From Bradyrhizobium sp. (lineage in GTDB: Bacteria > Pseudomonadota > Alphaproteobacteria > Rhizobiales > Xanthobacteraceae): a stretch of 46,868 nt of DNA. The stretch is from the NCBI RefSeq assembly GCF_016213215.1, contig NZ_JACRAW010000132.1, positions 1 to 46,868 of the forward strand, in the 5' to 3' direction. This document shows, one piece after another, positions 8,344 to 17,175 of the stretch. The first letter of the stretch is position 1. The number at the start of each line of letters is the position of its first letter. A program made the translations under genes and the position numbers. The notes below the pieces were generated by a model. That model searched no databases. It was not told the DNA's origin and worked only from the letters and a program-made list of their open reading frames with translations.

Positions 8344-9780
8344 TCAGATGTTCGCCTCGCCCTCGGGACCGACCGAGGCGATCCGCACCATGTTGGTGGT
8401 GCCGGGAATGCCGAGCGGCACGCCGGCGACGATGATGACGCGCTGGCCGGCGCGGACAAACCCGTCGCGGAAGGCAATCGAGCCGGCGCGGTTCACCATG
8501 TCGTCCTGGTCGCGGGCATCTTCCGCCACCACGCAGTGCACGCCCCAGACCACCGACAGCCTGCGTCCGGTCGCGACGTTCGGGGTAATCGCCACGATCG
8601 GGGGTTTCGGCCGCTCGCGCGCCACCCGGATTGCCGTCGAGCCCGAACTCGTCCAGCAAATGAGCGCCGGCAGATCGAGCGTCTCGGCGATCTGCCGCGC
8701 GGCGTCCGCGATAGCATCTCCCGCGGTCGGCTCCGGATCCGGCCGTTGCGCCGTGACCACCGACCGGTAGGTCGGATCGCGCTCGACCTCCTCGCCGATG
8801 CGATTCATGGTCGAGACCGCTTCCACAGGAAACTTGCCGGCCGCCGACTCGGCGGACAGCATGATGGCGTCGGCGCCTTCGTATACCGCAGTCGCGACGT
8901 CCGAGACCTCGGCGCGCGTCGGCACCGGCGCCTGAATCATCGATTCGAGCATCTGGGTCGCGATCACGACCGGCTTGCCGGCGCGCCGCGCCATCCGTGT
9001 CATCTGCTTCTGAAGGCTCGGCACGCGCTCCAGCGGCAGCTCGACGCCGAGATCGCCCCGCGCCACCATCAGCGCATCGGAGGCCTCGATGATGTCGGCG
9101 AGGCGATCGATCGCCTGCGGCTTTTCGATCTTGGCCATGACGGCGGCCCGCCCGCGGATCATCCGCTTGGCCTCGATGACGTCCTCGGCGCGCTGTACGA
9201 AGGAAAGCGCGATCCAGTCGATGCCGGTGGCCAGCGCCGCGTCGAGATCGAGGCGGTCCTTTGGCGTCATGGCCGACACCGGCAGATCCGTATCGGGCAG
9301 GCTGACGCCCTTGCGGTCGGAAATTCTCCCGGCGATTACCACGCGCGTGATTGCGCGGTCATGGGAGGTGTCCTCGGCGATCAGCTTCACCTTGCCGTCG
9401 TCCAGCAGGAGCGCGTGGCCCGGCTTGAGCGCCGCGAGAATTTCCGGATGGGGAAGCTGGACGCGGGTACTGTCACCGGGCGTCTTGTCCGAATCGAGGA
9501 TGAACTTCTGGCCGTTTTTCAGCTGGACCGCGCCGTCGGCGAACGAGCCGACGCGAAGCTTGGGGCCCTGCAGGTCGACCAGGATCCCGATCGGCCGGCC
9601 ATAGCTGCTTTCGACGTTACGGATGGTTGCGACCAGCTCCCGCATTTTGTCGTGCGGGGTGTGGCTCATGTTGATGCGGAAGACATCGGCGCCTGCCTCG
9701 AACAGTCGGCGGATCATCGCGCTGTCTGAAGACGCGGGTCCCAGCGTTGCAATAATCTTGATGCGGCGCAGCCGCCTCAT
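8344..9780 (-). CDS. pyk: Pyruvate kinase
   Basis: Pyruvate kinase converts phosphoenolpyruvate and ADP to pyruvate and ATP in the last step of glycolysis, in the cytoplasm. The 478 residues match the family length. Visible motifs: KIIATLGPAS at the N-terminus, INMSHTPHDK, the signature MAKIEKPQAI with the catalytic Lys, the metal and nucleotide region VARGDLGVELP, and ATQMLESMI followed by PTRAEVSDVA. The C-terminal domain ends with IPGTTNMVRI. The ATG overlaps the stop of the upstream DUF1036 gene by ATGA, so the two are co-translated. This DUF1036-pyk order is, to my knowledge, common in Rhizobiales. Confidence 0.97.
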   Translation of the reverse strand: MRRLRRIKIIATLGPASSDSAMIRRLFEAGADVFRINMSHTPHDKMRELVATIRNVESSYGRPIGILVDLQGPKLRVGSFADGAVQLKNGQKFILDSDKTPGDSTRVQLPHPEILAALKPGHALLLDDGKVKLIAEDTSHDRAITRVVIAGRISDRKGVSLPDTDLPVSAMTPKDRLDLDAALATGIDWIALSFVQRAEDVIEAKRMIRGRAAVMAKIEKPQAIDRLADIIEASDALMVARGDLGVELPLERVPSLQKQMTRMARRAGKPVVIATQMLESMIQAPVPTRAEVSDVATAVYEGADAIMLSAESAAGKFPVEAVSTMNRIGEEVERDPTYRSVVTAQRPDPEPTAGDAIADAARQIAETLDLPALICWTSSGSTAIRVARERPKPPIVAITPNVATGRRLSVVWGVHCVVAEDARDQDDMVNRAGSIAFRDGFVRAGQRVIIVAGVPLGIPGTTNMVRIASVGPEGEANI

Positions 9781-10373
9781 GGCTTGCTTCCGGGCGCTGG
9801 GGCTGGCGGCAGGCCAGCCGCGCCCGGAGGCGTGCCTCCCTGCGAATTTGGCAGCCCCGGAACACCTCCGCCGGGTCCCACCGTGCCCGGGATGCCCGGA
9901 ACGCGCTGCGGTGCCGGCTGTTCGTTGGCGTCTGTCAGCTGCACGGTCCAGGCCCGCTGCTCGCCGGTATCGACCTCGAAAAAGCCGGTGCGGTCGAAGC
10001 CACGCGCCAAGCAGTTTTCAGTGCCCCGGATCGTGAATTCCTTGTCGCGCGAGCACATGAAGGCCTGTCCCGACCACTCGCCGCCGCGGTCATAATCGAT
10101 CGCGTAGATGTAGTAGTAGCGGGAGATCAGCGTGCCGCGCAGCAGGGTCTCGCAAGTCCGCGAGGAGATGTTCCACCAGCCTTCGGTCGTCCAGCCCTCG
10201 GCATCCTTGTAGCCGAGCGCAATCCCGACGCGGCTTGAAGTGTTGTTGCAGAGACGGAAATCGGCGGCGGCCGGGGCATTCGACAGGCCCAGGACGACGA
10301 GCGCCAGGACCGGCACGAGGCCGGCGAGGATGGCTGAGCGGCGAGCTGGACGATCGAAAGATTCGGCGAACAT
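9777..10373 (-). CDS. Secreted DUF1036 protein
   Basis: A 198-residue protein with an N-terminal signal peptide (hydrophobic core about 14-32, likely cut near NAPAAAD, residues 33-39). It is followed by a Cys-containing DUF1036 domain (FRLCNNTSSRVGIALGY; WWNISSRTCETLLRG; YYYIYAIDYD; FMCSRDKEFTI). The last 45 residues are Pro/Gly-rich and probably disordered. The four or so Cys residues could form periplasmic disulfides. The function of the family is not known. It is co-transcribed with pyk (4-nt overlap) and divergent from the DUF1244 gene. A TTGACA hexamer on the minus strand at 10425-10430 could be a -35 element, but I see no good -10 at the right distance. Confidence 0.9.
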   Translation of the reverse strand: MFAESFDRPARRSAILAGLVPVLALVVLGLSNAPAAADFRLCNNTSSRVGIALGYKDAEGWTTEGWWNISSRTCETLLRGTLISRYYYIYAIDYDRGGEWSGQAFMCSRDKEFTIRGTENCLARGFDRTGFFEVDTGEQRAWTVQLTDANEQPAPQRVPGIPGTVGPGGGVPGLPNSQGGTPPGAAGLPPAPAPGSKP

Positions 10374-10520
10374 TGCGCGAAGCTATATCAAATCATTGAT
10401 GATTTCGTGCACGGGCGCACGGGGTGTCAAGAACCCTGTTTGGGGTGTGATATGGCAAAATCTGTGTCAACGACCACCTAAAAGCCCTAACCTGCCGGTA
10501 ACCAGTGAGACCGAGAGGCC

Positions 10521-10823
10521 ATGACCATCGACGACAAAACCAGAACGGAACTCGAGGCTGCCGTCTTCCGGCGCCTTGTCGAACACCTGCGGGCGCGCAC
10601 GGACGTGCAGAACATCGAACTGATGAATCTGGCGGGCTTCTGCCGCAACTGCCTTTCCAACTGGTTGAAGGAGGCCGCCGATGCCACGGGCGCCCCCATG
10701 ACCAAGGACGAGAGCCGGGAAGCGGTCTACGGCATGTCCTATGAGGACTGGAAGGAGAAATACCAGAAGCCCGCGACGGCCGAGCAACTGGAGACGATGA
10801 AGAAGGTCCATCCCGGGCATTGA
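10521..10823 (+). CDS. DUF1244 protein
   Basis: A 100-residue small helical protein of the DUF1244 family, seen widely in alpha- and gammaproteobacteria and of unknown function. Typical segments are VFRRLVEHLRARTDVQNIEL, the Cys pair region MNLAGFCRNCLSNWL, and MSYEDWKEKYQ near the end. The ATG at 10521 has GAGAGG only 2-3 nt upstream, a short spacing. The gene is divergent from the DUF1036-pyk pair and upstream of gapR. The closely spaced Cys residues (FCRNC) are conserved in what I recall of the family and could bind metal or form a disulfide. Confidence 0.92.
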   Translation: MTIDDKTRTELEAAVFRRLVEHLRARTDVQNIELMNLAGFCRNCLSNWLKEAADATGAPMTKDESREAVYGMSYEDWKEKYQKPATAEQLETMKKVHPGH

Positions 10824-11017
10824 GCTCCCGGCAGCCCTCCTTCGCGGCTTGGCCGGCCCCGCGTAAACTACGCTTTCCGTATCTCCTGTGGGCGGCGCTG
10901 TGGACGAGCGCGATGTCGCCTTGACGTAAGCCCTCGCAAAATCGAGGTTCGGGTGACGAGGCGCGGCGTGAGGACGCCGGCGTCAACTCAATCGTCAGTT
11001 CCATTCAGGAGTACAAG

Positions 11018-11290
11018 ATGGCTACCCCAGCCGCCGTCAAGGAAGACGCGCCCGCGACGAAATTCGCCAAAGATCAGTTGAAATCCATCATCGAGCGCAT
11101 CGAGCGGCTGGAAGAAGAGAAGAAGGCGATCTCGGACGACATCCGCGACGTCTACGCCGAGAGCAAGGGCAATGGCTTCGACGTCAAGGCGCTGCGTACC
11201 ATCGTGCGCCTGCGCAAGCAGGATCCGAACGAACGCCAGGAACACGAAACGATCCTGGAAACCTACATGCACGCGCTCGGCATGATGTGA
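11018..11290 (+). CDS. gapR: Nucleoid-associated protein GapR (DUF2312/UPF0335)
   Basis: GapR is an alphaproteobacterial DNA-binding protein that clamps overtwisted AT-rich DNA and supports replication and topoisomerase action. The 90-residue product has the family core: FAKDQLKSIIERIERLEEEK, a coiled-coil helix, then VYAESKGNGFDVKALRTIVR and RKQDPNERQEHETILETYM. AGGAG stands 6 nt before the ATG at 11018. The 194-base upstream gap holds a perfect 12-bp palindrome GACGCCGGCGTC (10973-10984), whose role is unknown. Length and signature match UPF0335 proteins closely. Confidence 0.95.
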   Translation: MATPAAVKEDAPATKFAKDQLKSIIERIERLEEEKKAISDDIRDVYAESKGNGFDVKALRTIVRLRKQDPNERQEHETILETYMHALGMM

Positions 11291-11339
11291 GGCGACCGGT
11301 CCCGCGCAAGCTTGGGCAAATTCCCCCGATCTGCTACAG

Positions 11340-11361
11340 TGCTCGGTGAAGGAACCGAGCA
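11340..11361 (+). promoter_or_regulatory. Hairpin presenting the Shine-Dalgarno sequence of the cyclase gene in its loop
   Basis: An 8-bp perfect inverted repeat TGCTCGGT / ACCGAGCA closes a 6-nt loop GAAGGA. The loop is the purine-rich ribosome-binding site, and the right arm ends directly before the ATG at 11362. In mRNA the stem would hold the start region beside a structure while leaving the site open in the loop. This suggests control of translation, for example by temperature or a protein; that part is inference. Confidence 0.5.
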
Positions 11362-13119
11362 ATGGACGTGCCTGGACCAGAGCGCAGGCTCGCCGCGGTC
11401 CTCGCCGCCGACATGGTCGGCTATAGTCGACTCATGGAGGTTGATGAGGCCGGTACCCTCGCGCGCCTCAAGACCCATCGGATAGAACTCATTGATCCGG
11501 TCATTGCCAAGAATCGCGGCCGCATCATCAAGACCACCGGCGATGGCATGCTTGTGGAATTCCACAGCGTTGTCGACGCGGTGCTGTGCGCCGCCGAGGT
11601 TCAACGCCGGATGCTTCGACGCAACGCCGACGTCTCGCCGGCGAGATGGATGCAGTTCCGCATCGGCGTCAATCTGGGCGACGTGATCGTCGATCAAAAC
11701 GATATTTTCGGCGACGGCGTCAACGTCGCGGCGCGTCTGCAAATCCTCGCCCAGCCGGGCGGTATCTGCGTTTCGAGCGCGGTGCGTGATCAGGTCGGCG
11801 AGCGGCTGGACGGCGTCGACTTCGAGGATCTCGGCGAGCAGGCCGTCAAGAATATCGCTCGTCCGATCAGGGTGTTTCGGGTTCGACTAAATGAAGCCGG
11901 ATCAAGCGCGCCCGAGAAGGACGGCGTCGCGACGGCGATCTCCAGAAAGCCGTCTGTCGCCGTCCTGCCGTTCGCAAATATGAGCGGCGATCCGGAGCAG
12001 GAATTCTTCGCGGATGGCCTGACCGAGGACATCATCACGGAGCTCTCACGCTTTCACGAGTTGCTTGTCATCTCCCGCAACTCGACGTTCGTGTACAAGG
12101 GCAAAGCCGTCAAGGTGCAGCAGGTCGCGCGCGAATTTGGCGTCGATTACGTCATCGAGGGAAGCGTGCGCAAGGCGGGGGGGCGCATCCGTGTCACCGT
12201 GCAGCTGATTGACGCGGAAACCGACCGGCACATCTGGGCCGAACGCTATGATCGCGAGCTTCAGGATATTTTCGCCATCCAGGACGAGATGACGTGCGCG
12301 ATCGTTGCGATACTGCCCGGCCGGGTCGAGGCAGCCACGCACGATCGTGCAAAACGCAAGACGACCGGCAATATGGCGGCTTATGAATGCGTGCTGGCCG
12401 CAAGGCTGTTGCATCACCGCTCGAACAGGGACGACAATTCAGAGGCGCAGCGCCTGCTCGACCGGGCAATCGCGCTCGACCCGAATTATGCTCACGCGCA
12501 CGCCTGGAAGGCATGCGTGTTGGGGCAGACCTGGGTTTATGGCTGGTGCGCGGACCGCGACGCCACCTTCAGCCACGTGGCTTCAGAGCTCGAGGTCGCG
12601 CTGGCTCTCGACGACAACGACAGTGACGTGCACCGCATCCTCGCCGCGCTGAATCTGATGCGCCGCGACTATGACAGATCCGCCTACCACCAGGAGAGGG
12701 CGCTCGCGCTCAACCCCAATTATGATCTCGTGGTGGTGCAACAGGGCGAGCTTCTGACCTGGCTCGGTCGGCCCGAGGAGGGCGTCGACTGGATCAAGAA
12801 GGCGATGCGACTCAACCCATACCATCCGGAGCGCTTCTGGAGCCATCTCGGGCGCGCCTACTATTGTGCCGAGAAATACGCCGAAGCTGCTGAGGCATTT
12901 ACGCGGATTTCGCGGCCTGATTACACGCATCACGCTTTTCTCGCGGCCACATTCGCGCAGATGGGAGATGCGGTCGCGGCCGGCGCTCACGCCGCTGAGG
13001 TTCTCAAACGCGAACCGGGTTTTTCGGTCGCGACTTACCTCGCGACCCAGCATTACAAGCGCGACGTGGACCGCCAGCGCCACGAGACCGGCCTGCTGAC
13101 GGCAGGTTTGCCGGCGTGA
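11362..13119 (+). CDS. Class III adenylate/guanylate cyclase with TolB-like and TPR domains
   Basis: A 585-residue protein. The N-terminal cyclase domain (about 8-175) has the two metal-binding Asp (LAADMVGYSRLM, Asp17; TTGDGMLVEF, Asp61), Lys57 in IIKTTGD at the purine-selecting position, and the transition-state pair Asn121/Arg125 in GDGVNVAARLQ, so it looks catalytically complete. Residues about 200-305 form the TolB N-terminal-like module (VAVLPFANMSGD; FADGLTEDIITELSRF; YVIEGSVRKAGG). The rest is TPR repeats to the C-terminus. This fusion is abundant in Bradyrhizobium and relatives; the TPR part probably senses a partner protein. No membrane segment is visible. ATP rather than GTP as substrate is likely but not proven. 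Confidence 0.93.
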   Translation: MDVPGPERRLAAVLAADMVGYSRLMEVDEAGTLARLKTHRIELIDPVIAKNRGRIIKTTGDGMLVEFHSVVDAVLCAAEVQRRMLRRNADVSPARWMQFRIGVNLGDVIVDQNDIFGDGVNVAARLQILAQPGGICVSSAVRDQVGERLDGVDFEDLGEQAVKNIARPIRVFRVRLNEAGSSAPEKDGVATAISRKPSVAVLPFANMSGDPEQEFFADGLTEDIITELSRFHELLVISRNSTFVYKGKAVKVQQVAREFGVDYVIEGSVRKAGGRIRVTVQLIDAETDRHIWAERYDRELQDIFAIQDEMTCAIVAILPGRVEAATHDRAKRKTTGNMAAYECVLAARLLHHRSNRDDNSEAQRLLDRAIALDPNYAHAHAWKACVLGQTWVYGWCADRDATFSHVASELEVALALDDNDSDVHRILAALNLMRRDYDRSAYHQERALALNPNYDLVVVQQGELLTWLGRPEEGVDWIKKAMRLNPYHPERFWSHLGRAYYCAEKYAEAAEAFTRISRPDYTHHAFLAATFAQMGDAVAAGAHAAEVLKREPGFSVATYLATQHYKRDVDRQRHETGLLTAGLPA

Positions 13120-13215
13120 TCCGGCCTGACCGCTGAGCGACGATCTCGAGCAAAGATGCCGGCGAACGAAATGGCGGGAGAAGAGCGGATTATGCCGCCT
13201 CGTTCCATTGCGACG

Positions 13216-14835
13216 TCACCGCGAGGCGGTGCGCATCACGAAGGAGGTCGTATCGAGCCTGGCCATCGCCGAGCCGGAGAAGCTGTCACAGGACATGCCC
13301 ATCATCGGATCGTCGGTGAAGGCCATGGCGATCACGGCCTTGGGCTTCACGAAATGAGCGCGCATCGACGTCATGTCGGTATCGCCCATGATCGTTACCG
13401 ACATCGATTTGCTCACGCTCGGCGCCAGCATCGCGATCCTGAGCCAGGTGCTTTCGCCCTTGGCGGCGGAGATCCGTGCCGAAATCGCGATCATGCCCGA
13501 GGGAACCTGCGATCCCTTTGCAACGACGGTGTCGATCTCGGTCGCGGGCGCGGAGTTGCGAGCCGCGGATGCCGGGCGGGCTGAACGCGGGATCGGCGCG
13601 GAAGCGGCAACGATATTGGCGCGGTCAACCGGTGAAGCGGCCGCGGGCGCGTAGGCCAGCGCCTGATAGGCCGTCGGGACGCTCGCGGTGGGCTGTGGAT
13701 CGGCCGCGGCGGCAAGCGCCTGTCGGGCCTTGATCGCAGCGACCTGGGCGGGTGTCGCCTGCTGCGGTGTGGCGGGCGTGTCCCAGAAGCCGCGGGCATT
13801 GATGATGTCAGCCGGATTCTGCGGCTTGCCCTCGGTTTTTTCCGCCGCCGGCTTCGGCTTGGCGGGCGCCGCAAGCTGCGCATCGGCCGAGGCAAGTTGC
13901 AGGGTGGAGGCAACCTGCGGCTTGGATCGCGGCGTCGGGATGGGATCGGCCGCCTTGGCGGGTGGGGCCGCCGCGACGACGGTTGGCCGGGCGGGTTTGT
14001 TAGCGACGGGCGCGCTTGCGCCTTCATCCTCGTCGTCACTGGCGCTGGACTTGCCCCTGAACAGGGCCGTCAGGAAGTTCGCCGGTTTGGCGATGGTGGC
14101 GACATCGTCACCGTTGCCGCGCCGCTCGATGTCGGCCCTGGCGAGCTCATATCCTTTCAGGGGCACGCCATTGGTGGGGACATGAACCGTGCGGCCGTCC
14201 GGGAAGACCTTGGCCAGCTGGTCAGGGGTCATCCGCGGCCAGTGCCGGATGCTGCCAGTGTCGAGATGGACGAAGGGCGAGCCGGAGGTCGGGTAGAAAC
14301 CGACCCCGCCGCGCTGCAGGCGCAGGCCGGCGTGGCGGATCTGCTCCAACGATACGCCCGGGATGAAGAAGTCCATGGCGTGGCCCAGCATGTGCTGGCT
14401 GTGGCGCGCCACGCCCGAAGAGCGGCGGCGAAGCATCGAGTTCGTGGCGGGAGAGCGATAGGAAGAGATGATGTTGATCGGCTGCTTGCCGTCGACGTCG
14501 CGATAGACTTCCCAGAGGATATCGAAGAGATGGCGGTCCATGACCGTCTGATCCTGGGTACGCCAGTCGCGCAGGTAATGATTAAGTTCCTTCAGCGCCG
14601 CTTCGTCGTAACGGCCGTTGCGCTTGAAAGTGACGGTGAGGTCTTCGCCGGAATGGGTGTGATGGAAGGAGAGGGTGCGGGTTTCGTTCAGCGCAGCCGC
14701 GTCATGAACCGATCCGGCTCCTGCCAACAGCAACAGCGAGGTCAGACCGAGGGTCGATCCGACCTTCGATCCTGCCTTGGGCAGCGACAGCCAAGTGAAT
14801 TGGCGTGCGAAACCAGCCAGCACGTATGAGCCCAC
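13216..14835 (-). CDS. DUF882 (YcbK/peptidase M15-like) periplasmic protein with long disordered tail
   Basis: A 539-residue exported protein. The N-terminus has a hydrophobic segment (about 27-42). The DUF882 domain (about 52-200) keeps the M15-like zinc-site layout SQHMLGHAMDF (His148, Asp155 region) and FVHLDTG (His190), as in enzymes that cut peptide bonds of peptidoglycan. Residues about 240-460 are Ala/Pro/Lys-rich and low in complexity, and a last conserved-looking segment of about 70 residues follows. The start is a GTG at 14835; a second GTG at 14823 is possible. It lies downstream of the L,D-transpeptidase on the same strand, which fits a joint role in cell-wall remodelling. The tail is much longer than the YcbK domain alone. 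Confidence 0.88.
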   Translation of the reverse strand: MGSYVLAGFARQFTWLSLPKAGSKVGSTLGLTSLLLLAGAGSVHDAAALNETRTLSFHHTHSGEDLTVTFKRNGRYDEAALKELNHYLRDWRTQDQTVMDRHLFDILWEVYRDVDGKQPINIISSYRSPATNSMLRRRSSGVARHSQHMLGHAMDFFIPGVSLEQIRHAGLRLQRGGVGFYPTSGSPFVHLDTGSIRHWPRMTPDQLAKVFPDGRTVHVPTNGVPLKGYELARADIERRGNGDDVATIAKPANFLTALFRGKSSASDDEDEGASAPVANKPARPTVVAAAPPAKAADPIPTPRSKPQVASTLQLASADAQLAAPAKPKPAAEKTEGKPQNPADIINARGFWDTPATPQQATPAQVAAIKARQALAAAADPQPTASVPTAYQALAYAPAAASPVDRANIVAASAPIPRSARPASAARNSAPATEIDTVVAKGSQVPSGMIAISARISAAKGESTWLRIAMLAPSVSKSMSVTIMGDTDMTSMRAHFVKPKAVIAMAFTDDPMMGMSCDSFSGSAMARLDTTSFVMRTASR

Positions 14836-14910
14836 CCAGTCGACCAGCGTTCAAATGGACTCTCCCGCTAACCCCGCAACCGCGCGAAAGAGGATGAACG
14901 CTTTCTTAAA

Positions 14911-14942
14911 GCGAGAAGGTTAATCGAGATTTACCTTCTCGC
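14911..14942. repeat. Perfect 10-bp inverted repeat upstream of the DUF882 gene
   Basis: GCGAGAAGGT and ACCTTCTCGC face each other around a 12-nt AT-rich spacer, 76 nt upstream of the GTG start of the DUF882 gene. The symmetry and position fit an operator or an mRNA hairpin in the leader. It lies in a gap of about 260 bases between DUF882 and the L,D-transpeptidase gene. Confidence 0.45.
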
Positions 14943-15029
14943 CCCCAATTGAGAATAAGCCACCTAACCCGTTGAGTGTGGCGAAAAAGTGCCCGCTGCC
15001 ACTCGCGCGGTGGAGAATGGTTAACGTTA

Positions 15030-15055
15030 AGCGATCCCGGGGAAACGGGATCGCT
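15030..15055 (-). terminator. Hairpin after the L,D-transpeptidase gene, probable terminator
   Basis: AGCGATCCCG / CGGGATCGCT form a 10-bp stem with a 6-nt loop, 42 nt beyond the transpeptidase stop. On the minus strand the stem is followed by TAACGTTAACC, which has few consecutive T, so termination may be weak or factor-dependent. Confidence 0.5.
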
Positions 15056-15096
15056 GATTTGATTGAAGAATTCTGCCCAGGCGCCGCCGCGATGGA

Positions 15097-17175
15097 TCAG
15101 CGCGTGAAGACGCGCTGCGGCCGCCGGCCGACCGGGGCGGGGGGAGGCGTGGGCGGCCCGAACAGCCGCTCGAAGAACGAGGGGCCGGAAGAGAAGCCGC
15201 CACCGTTGTTGGCAAAGGTCACGCCGGACGGCAGCGTGGTGGCCGGGCGGGCGTAGCTCGGACCTGCGCGAGCGACGATGTTCTCCAGGTCCTTGCCGCG
15301 GCTGTTCTTCATCAGCGCGACCATGATGGCGTCGCGACCGTAGATGTCCCTGCGGAATTGCAGTTTGCCGGCATCGTCCACGAACGCGGTCTGGTAGGTG
15401 ATGTTCACCGGAATCGGCGTCGGGAATTTGATGTCGATCTCGCTGCGGCCGTACATGCTGCGGATCCGCTCAGGCGTATAACGATCGTTCGGAAGGATGA
15501 TGTTGAGCAACACCGAGGCGTACTGATCGGGGTTCTGTACCCGCATGCAGCCGTGGCTGAAGGCGCGCTCTTCCTTGGCGAACAGATGCTTGTCCGGCGT
15601 GTCGTGCTGATAGACCAGGAACTTGTTCGGGAAGTTGAAGCGGATCCGGCCGAGCGCATTGGCCTCTCCCGGCGGCTGCGATATGTGCACCGAGCCGTCG
15701 CGATTCTGTTCAAGGCGCAGGCCCATGCGCTGGAGCACCGTCGGATCCTGCTGCAGTGCCGGCAGGTATTCGTTGTAGACGATCGACGGCGGCACGTTCC
15801 AGGTCGGATTGACCGTGATGTACTTCATCGTCTCGCTCAGAAGCGGCGTGGCGTGGCCGCCGGGCTTGCCGGTCACGACCCGCGTCGTCCACACCTGCTG
15901 GCCGCGCTGCATCACCTTCAGGGTGAAGTCCGGAATGTTGAGAATGACATAGGCATCGCCCAGCGCGGGCGCGCCGAGTTCGCGCGGCAGCCAGCGCCAG
16001 CGCTCCATGTTGACGAGGACGATATCGATCTGCTTGTCGCGCTTCGGGCTGTTCAGCGCCTTGACCGTGCGGTCATCGAGAATCCCGGTCGGCTTGAGCT
16101 CGGCGCTCTCCTGGAACTTGCGTACCGCTTCGGCGACCGCCGCGTCATAGCGTGTATCGTCGGCAGTGCCGGAGATGCCGAGCTTGGCGCGAAGCTGCGG
16201 CACGCGCGGATCTTCCACCACGACCTCGGCCTGCTTCTTGCCGCGGGCGGGCACGTATTTGAGCGAAGGACCGTCCGCGATTTCGATCACCGGACCATCG
16301 CTCTGGCCGCGCAATTGCGCGAGCTTGGCCTTCAGCTCCTTGTAGAGCTTGTGCGGCGGGTTGTAGCTCTCGAGCGCGGCCGAGGCGTTCTTGGCGGTGG
16401 CGACGTTGGCCAGCACCTCGTTGGGATCGACCGGATGCTCGGGATACAGGATGTCCCCACTGACCTGCGACCAGTGCATCCGGCCGCTCTGGGCGTGACG
16501 GGCATAGTCGAGCACGCTGGCGGTGAGCTTCAGTTCCGCATCGGCAAGCGCGTCCGGCGTGGTTGCGGCGGCAAAATCCGGCACCAGGTAGTCAGCGGGA
16601 TTGAGGCCTTCGGCGGCCGCGTCCTTCAGGCGTGCGATCACGCCCTTAGCGGCTTCCGTGAGACTTCCGGCCTGCGTCCACACGGGGGCGAATTCGCGCG
16701 CGCCATAGAACTTGTCGGCGGCCGCGCGCTCGGCTTTGCGGTCGAAATAGCGCGAGTTCTTTGCGGCGAGGAGGTCCTTGAGGCGGTCGGCGACCGGCTG
16801 GTCCGCCGGCGCAACGTTGCTGGCTGCCTTGGCCGGCTCGGGGGCGGGCGCGATCGGGTTAGCCGAAGCCGGTGCGGGGGTGGCCGGTGCGGTTGCGACG
16901 GAGGGCTTGCTGTCCGGATTGTCCGCAGTCTTCGGCGTGTCGGTTTTCGGCTCGGGCGCCGAAACCGCGGTATCCGTCTTGAAGTCGTTGATGGTCGGGG
17001 GCGGGACGTTGGCCGGCTCAGGGCGCGGGATCGCAGCTTCGATCGCCAGCTCCGCGGCGCTGCTGCGCACCTGGCCCTGGGCAAGGGCCGAAGTTGCCGA
17101 AACCGTGAGGAAGGTCGCGGCGACCGTCATCAGCACGCGGTCAAACCCCGCACGGTTCTTCAAACAGTCACGCAT
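15097..17175 (-). CDS. L,D-transpeptidase of the YcbB type
   Basis: A 692-residue periplasmic enzyme that makes 3-3 crosslinks in peptidoglycan or attaches proteins to it. It has a signal peptide (likely cut after TSALA, residue 32), a Pro/Ala-rich linker to about 120, a scaffold region that matches YcbB/LdtD-like proteins, a peptidoglycan-binding module (FQESAELKPTGILDDRT, about 350-370), and a YkuD catalytic domain with SHGCMRV (nucleophile Cys543, His541 two before). The order binding module then YkuD is that of the large YcbB class. AAGGGGTG precedes the ATG by 7 nt. The Pro-rich C-terminus (PPTPPPAPVGRRP) is an unusual but common extension in this genus. Confidence 0.93.
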   Translation of the reverse strand: MRDCLKNRAGFDRVLMTVAATFLTVSATSALAQGQVRSSAAELAIEAAIPRPEPANVPPPTINDFKTDTAVSAPEPKTDTPKTADNPDSKPSVATAPATPAPASANPIAPAPEPAKAASNVAPADQPVADRLKDLLAAKNSRYFDRKAERAAADKFYGAREFAPVWTQAGSLTEAAKGVIARLKDAAAEGLNPADYLVPDFAAATTPDALADAELKLTASVLDYARHAQSGRMHWSQVSGDILYPEHPVDPNEVLANVATAKNASAALESYNPPHKLYKELKAKLAQLRGQSDGPVIEIADGPSLKYVPARGKKQAEVVVEDPRVPQLRAKLGISGTADDTRYDAAVAEAVRKFQESAELKPTGILDDRTVKALNSPKRDKQIDIVLVNMERWRWLPRELGAPALGDAYVILNIPDFTLKVMQRGQQVWTTRVVTGKPGGHATPLLSETMKYITVNPTWNVPPSIVYNEYLPALQQDPTVLQRMGLRLEQNRDGSVHISQPPGEANALGRIRFNFPNKFLVYQHDTPDKHLFAKEERAFSHGCMRVQNPDQYASVLLNIILPNDRYTPERIRSMYGRSEIDIKFPTPIPVNITYQTAFVDDAGKLQFRRDIYGRDAIMVALMKNSRGKDLENIVARAGPSYARPATTLPSGVTFANNGGGFSSGPSFFERLFGPPTPPPAPVGRRPQRVFTR

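Noticed and set aside
8536..9729. 397-codon plus-strand frame opposite pyk
   Set aside because: It lies antisense to a complete pyruvate kinase gene. The product is Arg/His/Asp-rich without family motifs, as expected from high-GC codon shadows.
14906..14923. CtrA-type box (TTAA pair)
   Set aside because: The two TTAA half-sites are separated by 10 nt, not the 7 nt of the CtrA consensus.
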